A DNA stretch of 64,000 nt from Streptomyces fulvorobeus (GTDB lineage: Bacteria > Actinomycetota > Actinomycetes > Streptomycetales > Streptomycetaceae), in assembly GCF_013167895.1 (NCBI RefSeq), contig NZ_BLWC01000001.1:4588001-4652000 (forward strand). The letters are read 5' to 3'. Below, piece by piece: positions 9,756 to 17,033 of this stretch (the first letter of the stretch is position 1; every line of letters starts with the position of its first letter). The notes below the pieces were generated by a model. That model saw only the letters and a list, made by a program, of their open reading frames with translations. It was not told the origin of the DNA and searched no databases. A program made the position numbers and the translations under genes.

Positions 9756-11999
9756 TTGGCTGCCATCGCCCGCTGGTGTCTCAGGCACCGGCTTCTCGCC
9801 GTCCTCCTCTGGCTGCTCGCACTCGGCGGCGCGGCCACCGCGGCGGGCTTCGCGGGTCCGGCCTACTCCAACGACTACGAGGTGCCGGGCACCGAGTCGG
9901 GCCGCGCCACCGCACTCCTCCAGCGGGGCTTCGAGGATCTCGGCGGTGACACCAACACCGTCGTCTGGCACACCGACGGCTCCACGGTGCGGGCCGCCGA
10001 CGTCGAACAGCGGATGACCGCGACCCTCCAGGCGATCGAGGAGCTGCCGGGAATCGGCGGCGTCGCCGGCCCCTACGACCCGGCGGGCGAGGGACAGATC
10101 AGCGCGGACGGCCGCACCGCCTACGCCACCGTCACCTTCGACCACCAGGCCGACGACGTCCCTCCGCAGCAGGCACAAGCCCTCATCGACACCGCGAAGG
10201 CGGCCTCGGGCGACGGACTGGCGGTCGAGCTCGGCGGCACGGCCGTCGCCCTCACCGAAGCGCCCTCGGTCCACCTCGGCGAGGCCGTCGGCGTGGTCGT
10301 CGCCGCGGTCGTCCTCTTCCTCGCCTTCGGCTCCCTCGCCGCGAGCATGCTGCCCATCGTCACCGCGCTGGTCTCCGTCGGGACGGCCTACGCGGGCATC
10401 GTCCTGCTCGGTCACGTGATGACGGTGGCCGACTTCGCGCCGATGCTCGGCATGCTCATCGGACTCGGCGTCGGCATCGACTACGCGCTGTTCATCGTCA
10501 CCCGCCACCGCAGAGGGCTGCGGCGCGGCCTGCCGGTCACCGACGCCGCCTTCAACGCCGTGGTGACCACGGGGCGCGCGGTCGTCTTCGCCGGGGCCAC
10601 CGTCTGCATCGCGCTGCTCGGCATGCTGGTGCTCAGGCTCGGCTTCCTCAACGGGGTCGCGATCGCCGCGTCCCTCACCGTCGTACTGACCGTCGCCGCC
10701 TCGGTGACCCTGCTGCCGGCGCTGCTCTCGTTCATCGGGATGCGTGCGCTGAGCCGGCGCGAGCGCGGTCAGCTCGCGGAGAGGGGGCCGCAGCCCGAGC
10801 TGCCCACCGGCTTCGCCGCGCGCTGGTCCGCCTTCGTCGAACGGCACCCCAAGCTGCTGGGAGCGGTCGCCGCGGCCGTGATGCTGGTCCTGGCGCTGCC
10901 CACGTCCGGGCTGCACCTGGGCACGTCCGACCAGGGGAACAACCCCGCGAAGGCGACCACCCGGCAGGCGTACGACCTGCTGGGCGAGGGGTTCGGGCCC
11001 GGGGTCAACGGGCCGCTGACGATCGCCGCGCAGCTGGACGGAGCCGACGACCGGCTCGCCCTGGACGCGCTGCCCGACGCGCTGCGCGACACCGAGGGCA
11101 TCGCGTCGGTCGGCCACGTGACGTACAACAGCAGCGGTGACACGGCGTTCCTCACCGTCGTGCCCGACTCGGCGCCCCAGTCGCAGCGGACCAGCGACCT
11201 GGTCGACCGGCTGCGGGCCGACGTACTGCCCGACGCGGCCGACACCACCTCGCTCCACGCCCATGTGGGCGGGGTGACCGCCGGTTACGACGACTTCGCC
11301 GAGATCATCATCGGCAAACTGCCGCTCTTCGTCGGTGTGGTCATCGGGCTCGGCTGCCTGCTCCTCCTCCTGGCCTTCCGGTCCGTCGGCATACCGCTGA
11401 AGGCCGCGGCGATGAACGTGGCCGCCGTCGCCTCCTCCTTCGGCGTCGTCGTCGCGGTCTTCCAGTGGGGCTGGGGGAGCGAGCTGCTGGGACTCGGCAG
11501 CGCGGGCCCGATCGAACCCTTCCTGCCGGTGATCATGGTCTCGGTGCTCTTCGGGCTCTCGATGGACTACCAGGTGTTCCTGGTCGGCCGGATGTACGAG
11601 GAGTGGCTGGAGACCGGCGACAACCGGCGGGCCGTCCGCGTCGGCCTCGCCGAGACCAGCAGAGTGATCAACTCGGCCGCGGTGATCATGATCTCGGTCT
11701 TCCTCGCCTTCGTGCTCAGCGGTGACCGTGTCATCGCGATGTTCGGCATCGCCCTCGCCGTGGCCGTCGCGCTGGACGCGTTCGTCCTGCGCACCCTGCT
11801 CGTACCCGCCCTGATGCACATGCTGGGCGGCGCGAACTGGTGGCTGCCCGGCTGGCTGGACCGGTGGCTGCCGCGGATCAGCATCGAGCCGCCCGACGGT
11901 GGCGTGGAGCATGCGAAGATCCCCGGGATGCGTGCGGGCGAGGGCGGCGGGACGGCGCCCCTGCCCGCCCCGCCCGGGCGTGCCGAGCGCGTTCGCTGA
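9756..11999 (+). CDS. MMPL/RND-family membrane transporter
   Basis: A 747-residue protein with the tandem MMPL architecture: an N-terminal helix, an extracytoplasmic domain, a helix bundle carrying GLGVGIDYALFIVTRHRRGL, a second extracytoplasmic domain and a second bundle carrying FGLSMDYQVFLVGRMYEEW. The GxxxDY motifs are the proton-relay segments of this family. Such proteins export lipids, siderophores or drugs; the substrate is not readable here. The start is TTG at 9756 after a GGGAGCG site. The adjacent GNAT gene begins 15 bases downstream, so the two are co-transcribed. Confidence 0.88.
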   Translation: MAAIARWCLRHRLLAVLLWLLALGGAATAAGFAGPAYSNDYEVPGTESGRATALLQRGFEDLGGDTNTVVWHTDGSTVRAADVEQRMTATLQAIEELPGIGGVAGPYDPAGEGQISADGRTAYATVTFDHQADDVPPQQAQALIDTAKAASGDGLAVELGGTAVALTEAPSVHLGEAVGVVVAAVVLFLAFGSLAASMLPIVTALVSVGTAYAGIVLLGHVMTVADFAPMLGMLIGLGVGIDYALFIVTRHRRGLRRGLPVTDAAFNAVVTTGRAVVFAGATVCIALLGMLVLRLGFLNGVAIAASLTVVLTVAASVTLLPALLSFIGMRALSRRERGQLAERGPQPELPTGFAARWSAFVERHPKLLGAVAAAVMLVLALPTSGLHLGTSDQGNNPAKATTRQAYDLLGEGFGPGVNGPLTIAAQLDGADDRLALDALPDALRDTEGIASVGHVTYNSSGDTAFLTVVPDSAPQSQRTSDLVDRLRADVLPDAADTTSLHAHVGGVTAGYDDFAEIIIGKLPLFVGVVIGLGCLLLLLAFRSVGIPLKAAAMNVAAVASSFGVVVAVFQWGWGSELLGLGSAGPIEPFLPVIMVSVLFGLSMDYQVFLVGRMYEEWLETGDNRRAVRVGLAETSRVINSAAVIMISVFLAFVLSGDRVIAMFGIALAVAVALDAFVLRTLLVPALMHMLGGANWWLPGWLDRWLPRISIEPPDGGVEHAKIPGMRAGEGGGTAPLPAPPGRAERVR

Positions 12000-12014
12000 G
12001 ACCGGAGGAGCACG

Positions 12015-12569
12015 ATGTTCGCGATATCCCTGGGTGACGACGGGGCGGAGCTGCGCCCGTTGGAGAGCTGGCAGGCCCAGGAGTTCCTGCACCACATGGA
12101 CCGGGCCCGCGAGCTCGTCGACCCGTGGATCCCGTTCGCCGCGGCTGCCACCGACCTGGAGTCGGCGCGGGCCCTGCTCCAGCGGTACGCCGACAGCCAG
12201 GCCGCTGACACGGGCCGTCTCTACGGCATCTGGCTGGACGGCACGCTGGTCGGCGGGGTCCTGTTCCGGACCTTCGAGGCCCGGACCGGTAACTGCGAGG
12301 TCGGCTGCTGGCTGGAACCGGCGGGGGAGGGGCGGGGCCTGGTCACCCGGGCGATGCACGAGCTGATCGACTGGGCGGTCGACGTGCGGGGCATGCACCG
12401 GGTGGAGTGGGTCGCCTCCTCGGCCAACACCCGCAGTGTCGCGGTCGCGAAGCGGCTCGGGATGACACGCGACGGGGTGAGGCGGGAGAGCTACCCCTAC
12501 CGGGGGCAGCGGCACGATTCGGAGATCTGGTCCGTCCTGGCACCGGAATGGCGTGCGCGGCGCGGCTGA
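12015..12569 (+). CDS. GNAT acetyltransferase, RimJ/RimL type
   Basis: A 184-residue GNAT protein with the RimJ/L arrangement: an N-terminal region (LRPLESWQAQEFLHHMDRAR), the acetyl-CoA loop segment CEVGCWLEPAGEGRGLVTRA, and the terminal motif ANTRSVAVAKRLGMTRDGVRRE. The family acetylates N-termini of ribosomal proteins or small-molecule amines. It starts 15 bases after the MMPL transporter with GGAGGAG upstream, so it belongs to the same operon. Whether it modifies the exported compound or acts as a self-protection enzyme is an inference only. Confidence 0.85.
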   Translation: MFAISLGDDGAELRPLESWQAQEFLHHMDRARELVDPWIPFAAAATDLESARALLQRYADSQAADTGRLYGIWLDGTLVGGVLFRTFEARTGNCEVGCWLEPAGEGRGLVTRAMHELIDWAVDVRGMHRVEWVASSANTRSVAVAKRLGMTRDGVRRESYPYRGQRHDSEIWSVLAPEWRARRG

Positions 12570-12594
12570 GAGCGCCGCGAGGCCACAACGTTAA

Positions 12595-12621
12595 GGGGTT
12601 CTCATCCGGAACCCCTAGCGT
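12595..12621 (+). promoter_or_regulatory. Inverted repeat next to a -10-like box; possible operator/promoter
   Basis: GGGGTTC (12595-12601) is mirrored by GAACCCC (12609-12615) and followed directly by TAGCGT (12616-12621), a common streptomycete -10 sequence. The ATG of the next gene is seven bases further on, so transcription would start at or next to the start codon. The repeat occupies the -35/spacer region, where a repressor would bind. Confidence 0.4.
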
Positions 12622-12628
12622 GCGGCGC

Positions 12629-13300
12629 ATGGACACCCCCAAGACCCCCACCGCTCCCGCCGTCGACGACGACCGCGAGGAGAAGACGACGACGGACGAC
12701 AGCGCCGTGCAGGGCACGAAGGACACGAAGGACATGACCGGGGACGCCGGCTCCGGTGCGTCCGGTACGGACGACACCGGCACGGTCACGGACACCGGCA
12801 CGGTCACGGACACCGACGCGGACGCGGACACCGACGACGACGCGGACCTGGAGCTCGACGCGTACGCCGAGGCCGAGGCGGCCTCCGCGTCCTGGCTCGG
12901 CACCGGCTCCTCGGCCGTCGTCGCGGCCGCGCTCGGCATCGTCTCGCTGACGGGCGCCTGGGGCGGCCGGGTCGCCGCCGAGCGGGAGACCCTGATCGGT
13001 CAGATCACGACCTCCGGCGGTGGCAGCCCGGCCCAGCAGATCTCCGAGATCTACGGTGACGCCTGGCACACCACCGCTCTGGTCAACGGTCTGTTCGCGC
13101 TGCTCGCCCTGCTGGTCGGCGTCTTCGTGCTCGTGCGCCCCGCCTTCGGCGCCCCCTCGGTACACCCGCAGCCCGGCTGGATCCGTGCCGTCGCCCTGGC
13201 CGGCATCGTGCTCGGCGTGCTCGGCGTACTGATCTCCGCCGGCATGTACTTCGACCTGTTCCTCTCGCTGCCCACGGCCGCCGCCCCGGCCGGCGGCTGA
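12629..13300 (+). CDS. Membrane protein with acidic Asp/Thr-repeat N-terminus, unknown function
   Basis: A 223-residue protein. The first ~90 residues are highly acidic and Thr-rich with repeated DTGTVT, and look disordered. Then come a hydrophobic helix (GTGSSAVVAAALGIVSLTGA, ~95-115), an extracytoplasmic stretch (RETLIGQITTSGGGSPAQQI), and two further helices (ALVNGLFALLALLVGVFVLV and WIRAVALAGIVLGVLGVLISAGMYF). No family was recognised. The ATG at 12629 has no Shine-Dalgarno site but sits seven bases after a TAGCGT box, consistent with a leaderless mRNA. It converges on the sugar dehydrogenase gene downstream. Confidence 0.7.
   Translation: MDTPKTPTAPAVDDDREEKTTTDDSAVQGTKDTKDMTGDAGSGASGTDDTGTVTDTGTVTDTDADADTDDDADLELDAYAEAEAASASWLGTGSSAVVAAALGIVSLTGAWGGRVAAERETLIGQITTSGGGSPAQQISEIYGDAWHTTALVNGLFALLALLVGVFVLVRPAFGAPSVHPQPGWIRAVALAGIVLGVLGVLISAGMYFDLFLSLPTAAAPAGG
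12773..12808 (+). repeat. 18-bp tandem repeat encoding DTGTVT
   Basis: The unit GACACCGGCACGGTCACG occurs twice head to tail inside the preceding gene's acidic N-terminal segment, followed by degenerate Asp-rich copies. It encodes (Asp-Thr-Gly-Thr-Val-Thr)2 and is a likely site of copy-number variation. Confidence 0.75.
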
Positions 13301-13515
13301 GTTCTGCCCCTGAGGCACCGGCCGGAGCCGAGGTACGGCCCCGCGCCCGGTGTCCCGGTGTCCTGGTGCGCGGCCGGCGGTGCCGGACGGCTGCCGGGAG
13401 GGGGTACAAAAACCTCCCGTACCGCGCCCCAGCTCACGTACCCGCGTCCTGGGACACCGGAATGGCGGTGGGCCGCCACCCCACCGGCCACGCGCCGGAG
13501 CGCGCCATCGGCGCG

Positions 13516-14715
13516 CTACTCCACCTCCAGCAGCAGAATCCTGTCGTCTCCCGGCTCCGGCGTGGCACGGCCGTCCGTGTTGCTGGTGACCAGCCACACC
13601 CTGTCGCCGCCCGCCGCGAGCACGGTCCGCAGCCGGCCGTAGGTGTTCTCCAGGAACGCCTGGGGCCGCGCCAAGGGCTCCTGGCCGGCCTCGCCGGAGA
13701 GCGGAATGCGCCACAGCCGCTTGCCGCCCAGTCCCGCCATCCAGACCGATCCGCCGGCGAAGGCGATCCCGCTCGGCGACGCCTCGTCGGTCCCCCACTG
13801 GGCCACCGGGTCGACGAAGCCCTCGCCGCCCTTCCTGCCCTCCACCTCGGGCCAGCCGTAGTTCCTGCCCGGTTCGATCAGATTCAGCTCGTCCCAGGTG
13901 TTCTGGCCGAACTCGGCCGCCCAGAGCCGCTTCCGCCCGTCCCAGGCCAGCCCCTGCACATTGCGGTGCCCGTACGAATACACCACCGAGTCGGCCGCCG
14001 GATTGCCGTGCACGGGCTCGCCGTCGGGCGTCATCCGAAGGATCTTGCCGCCCAGCGACTTCCTGTCCTGGGCCAGTCCCGTGTCCCCGGTCTCGCCGGT
14101 ACCCGCGTACAGCATGCGGTCCGGGCCGAAGGCGATCCGGCCGCCGTTGTGGACCGCGCCCTTGGGGATGCCCCGCAGGATCGTGTCGGGGGCGCCGAGC
14201 TGCTGTCCCGCCGGCTTCTGCTCGTCGTACAGCATGCGGGCGATGCGGTTGTCGGACGTCGTGGTGAAGTACGCGTAGACCATACGGTCCGCACCGAACG
14301 TCGCCGGGACGGCGAGGCCGAGCAGCCCGCCCTCACCGCCGGGCGAGACCCCCGGCACGGAGCCCAGCAGCGTCTTCTTCCCGCTCGCTCCGTCGACACG
14401 GGTGATCGTGCCGTCATCGCGCGAGGCCACCAGCAGATCACCGCCGGGCAGCGCGGCCAGCCCCCACGGGCTCGCCAGCCCTTCCGTGAGCGTGGAGAGG
14501 ACCTTCACCGAGCCCTTGGCCGGAGGCGTGTCCGCGGGGCGGGCGGAGGCGGCGGGAGCGGACGCGGAGGCGGAGGGCGCCGAGTCGCCCTCCCGGCCCG
14601 CCGTACCCCCGGAGCCGGCCTCGGACGAGCAGCCCGCGGAGGCCAGCAGCGAGGCCGCGGCCAGCGCGGCCACCGCCCCTCTGCGTACAGCGGGGGAGAG
14701 AGCAGATCCCAACAC
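13516..14715 (-). CDS. Secreted lipoprotein, PQQ-type glucose/sorbosone dehydrogenase-like
   Basis: From GTG at 14715 (AAAGGAT site eight bases upstream) the 399-residue product has a lipoprotein signal ending LLASAGC, then a Ser/Ala/Pro-rich linker and a six-bladed beta-propeller of the glucose/sorbosone dehydrogenase family (GLASPWGLAALPGGDLLVAS; GGEGGLLGLA; NGGRIAFGPDRMLYAGTGE; SYGHRNVQGLAWD; AEFGQNTWDELNLI; YGWPEVEG). The family oxidises sugars with PQQ and Ca2+. The producer may not make PQQ, so cofactor use is uncertain. A longer frame opens at 14817, but only the GTG gives a sensible signal peptide. Confidence 0.85.
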   Translation of the reverse strand: MLGSALSPAVRRGAVAALAAASLLASAGCSSEAGSGGTAGREGDSAPSASASAPAASARPADTPPAKGSVKVLSTLTEGLASPWGLAALPGGDLLVASRDDGTITRVDGASGKKTLLGSVPGVSPGGEGGLLGLAVPATFGADRMVYAYFTTTSDNRIARMLYDEQKPAGQQLGAPDTILRGIPKGAVHNGGRIAFGPDRMLYAGTGETGDTGLAQDRKSLGGKILRMTPDGEPVHGNPAADSVVYSYGHRNVQGLAWDGRKRLWAAEFGQNTWDELNLIEPGRNYGWPEVEGRKGGEGFVDPVAQWGTDEASPSGIAFAGGSVWMAGLGGKRLWRIPLSGEAGQEPLARPQAFLENTYGRLRTVLAAGGDRVWLVTSNTDGRATPEPGDDRILLLEVE

Positions 14716-14807
14716 AGCAACGATCCTTTCGACGGCCGCACCTCGACTGTTCCTGCACCGCAACCCCGCCCGCGGTCCTGATCCCCGCCCATTCTCCCGT
14801 GACACCT

Positions 14808-15800
14808 TCAGTCCCACGACCCGCGCGCCCGCGGCAGCCCCGCGATCTCCGCCAGATCCGCGTCGTCGAGCTCAAGGCGCGCCGCGCCCGCGTTCTCCAC
14901 AGCCCACCGCTCGCGCTTGGCGCCCGGTACCGGCACCACATGGGGACCCTGCCGCAGCACCCAGGCCAGCGCCACCTGCGCCGGGGTGGCGCCGTGGCGC
15001 TCCGCGATCCGCCGGAGCCCGGCGACCACGGGCTGGTTCGCCGCCATCATCTCGGCCGTGAACCGCGGGTGCCTGGCCCGCGGGTCGTCCGGCTCGAAAC
15101 CCTGTCCTGGGGTGAGCGTGCCCGTCAGATAGCCGTTGCCGAGCGGCATCGCCGCCAGCAGCCCCACACCCCGCGCGGCGCACCACGGCAGCAGGGCGTC
15201 CAGCGCCTCGGGCGACCACACGGAGAGCTCCGCCTCGACGGCGCTCACCGGGAAGACCTGCTGGACGCGTTCCAGCTGACGGATCGTTCCGTCATGCATC
15301 CGGGCGCCCGGTCCGCGCGAGGCGCGTGCCCCCACCGCGCACAGCCCCAGCGCCCGCACCTTCCCCGCGGCGACCAGTTCGGCCATCGCCCCCCAGGTCT
15401 CCTCCACCGGCACCTCGGGGTCGGCCCGGTGCAGCTGGTACAGGTCGATCACATCGGTCTGCAGCCGCCGCAGCGAGGCGTCGCAGGCCCGCCGCACGTA
15501 GCCGGGACGCCCGTTGGCGACGATGTGCTGGTCGCCCACCAGCAGCCCGCACTTGGTCGAGAGGAAGGCTTCGCTCCGCCGCCCCTTGAGGGCTCTGCCC
15601 ACGAGCAGCTCGTTGGTGAAGGGGCCGTACATGTCCGCGGTGTCCAGCAGCCGGACGCCCGCGTCGAGCGCCGCGTGCACCGTGCGCACCGAGCGGTCGC
15701 CGCGCTGCTGCGAGCTGCTGTACGCCCAGCTCATCGGCATACAGCCCAGCCCGACGTGGCCCACGGCGAGCGCCGCCGCACCGATTGTCCTGCGCTCCAA
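14808..15800 (-). CDS. Aldo/keto reductase
   Basis: A 330-residue TIM-barrel oxidoreductase. The catalytic Asp and Tyr lie in LLDTADMYGPFTNELLVG, the Lys in FLSTKCG and the His in IDLYQLHRAD. The C-terminal NADPH-binding segment is VVPVPGAKRERWAVEN. The family reduces aldehydes and ketones with NADPH; the substrate is unknown. The TTG at 15800 follows GGGAGGGTACGGGGAG and gives the normal N-terminus MERRTIGAAALAVGHVGLG; in-frame extension to 15908 has no family similarity. It is divergent from the hydroxyacid dehydrogenase gene (106-bp gap) and upstream of the sugar dehydrogenase gene in the same direction. Confidence 0.88.
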   Translation of the reverse strand: MERRTIGAAALAVGHVGLGCMPMSWAYSSSQQRGDRSVRTVHAALDAGVRLLDTADMYGPFTNELLVGRALKGRRSEAFLSTKCGLLVGDQHIVANGRPGYVRRACDASLRRLQTDVIDLYQLHRADPEVPVEETWGAMAELVAAGKVRALGLCAVGARASRGPGARMHDGTIRQLERVQQVFPVSAVEAELSVWSPEALDALLPWCAARGVGLLAAMPLGNGYLTGTLTPGQGFEPDDPRARHPRFTAEMMAANQPVVAGLRRIAERHGATPAQVALAWVLRQGPHVVPVPGAKRERWAVENAGAARLELDDADLAEIAGLPRARGSWD

Positions 15801-15906
15801 CTCCCCGTACCCTCCCTCGGTCCCGCGGTCACGGGACCACACCGCACCCCAAAGTAACCTCTGCCCCCACGGAGCCGCCGAGCAGCCGCCCCCTAGCCTC
15901 CTGAGC

Positions 15907-16857
15907 ATGACTTCGATATCCAGTACGGACGTGTGGCTGCCGATCCCGGCCGATGAGACCGAGGGGCTCCCGGAAGGGCTCGACTACCGCTTCTGGGACG
16001 GCGGACCGGACTTCCCCGCCGATCCGGCGGACTGCGCCTTCTACGTCGTTCCGTATATGAAGGGCCCGCAGATCGCGACCCGGCCCCTGGCCGCCATGAG
16101 CGCGGTCCAGGTCGTGCAGACGCTCTCCGCGGGCATCGACCACGTGGAGCCCGGCCTCGGCCTGCTCCCCGGCGGTGTGCGGCTGTGCAACGCCAAGGGC
16201 GTCCACGAGGCGTCCACCGCCGAGCTCGCCCTCGCCCTGGTCCTCGCCTCGCTGCGCGGGCTCCCCGGGTTCGTGCACGGCCAGGACGACGAGGAGTGGC
16301 GGGCCGGGTTCTATCCGGCGCTCGCCGACAAGTCGGTGCTCATCGTCGGTTACGGATCGATCGGTTCGGCGATCGAGGACCGGCTCGCACCCTTCGAGTG
16401 CGCGCGGGTGACGCGCGTCGCGCGCTCGGCGCGGACGACAGCGCGCGGCCCCGTACACACGCTCGACGACCTGCCCGCACTGCTGCCCGAGGCCGACGTC
16501 GTCATCCTGTCCACCCCGCTGAACGCCTCCACGCAAGGGCTGGTGGGGGCGGAGTTCCTCAAGGCGATGCGGGACGGCGCCCTTCTCGTCAACGTCGCCC
16601 GGGGCCAGGTGGTCGACACCGGGGCCCTGTTGTCCGAACTCCGGTCCGGCCGGCTGCGCGCCGCTCTCGACGTCACCGACCCGGAACCGCTGCCCGCCGG
16701 CCACCCCCTCTGGCATGCTCCGCATCTCCTGATCACCCCTCATGTCGGGGGCAGCACCTCGGCGTTCCTGCCCCGGGCCAAGCGCCTGCTGGCGGCGCAG
16801 CTCACCCGCTTCGCGGCGGGTGAGCCGGTGCGAAATGTCGTATTGACCACCAACTGA
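15907..16857 (+). CDS. 2-hydroxyacid dehydrogenase, NAD(P)-dependent
   Basis: A 316-residue D-isomer-specific 2-hydroxyacid dehydrogenase. The Rossmann motif is VLIVGYGSIGSAIEDRL. The catalytic Arg is in LVNVARGQVVDT, the Glu in DVTDPEPLPAGHPLW and the His in LLITPHVGG. It lacks the ACT domain of SerA, so it is a distinct enzyme (glyoxylate/hydroxypyruvate-type reductases are the nearest class). The ATG at 15907 lies seven bases after TAGCCT (15894-15899), suggesting a leaderless transcript. An in-frame upstream extension would run through the divergent promoter region and is unlikely. Confidence 0.88.
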   Translation: MTSISSTDVWLPIPADETEGLPEGLDYRFWDGGPDFPADPADCAFYVVPYMKGPQIATRPLAAMSAVQVVQTLSAGIDHVEPGLGLLPGGVRLCNAKGVHEASTAELALALVLASLRGLPGFVHGQDDEEWRAGFYPALADKSVLIVGYGSIGSAIEDRLAPFECARVTRVARSARTTARGPVHTLDDLPALLPEADVVILSTPLNASTQGLVGAEFLKAMRDGALLVNVARGQVVDTGALLSELRSGRLRAALDVTDPEPLPAGHPLWHAPHLLITPHVGGSTSAFLPRAKRLLAAQLTRFAAGEPVRNVVLTTN

Positions 16858-17033
16858 ACACGCTCCGGAGTACGTTCATCGCAGTGGGTTCCCGCAATGC
16901 CGCAAGTCGTCACGGAGAGTAGAGGAACTATGCCCCTGAGTGACGAGTCTGGTGTATCGTCCGGAACGGGGCGCTGCGTCGTGGCAGGGGCGACGCGGGG
17001 GAGACAGGAGAACGCGAGGGGGCGACGGGCGAT

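Noticed and set aside
13301..13515. Possible small genes between the membrane protein and sugar dehydrogenase genes
   Set aside because: Short frames on both strands lack ribosome-binding sites and recognisable composition. Only distant CCGGTGTCCC/GGGACACCGG repeats are present, too far apart for a simple terminator.
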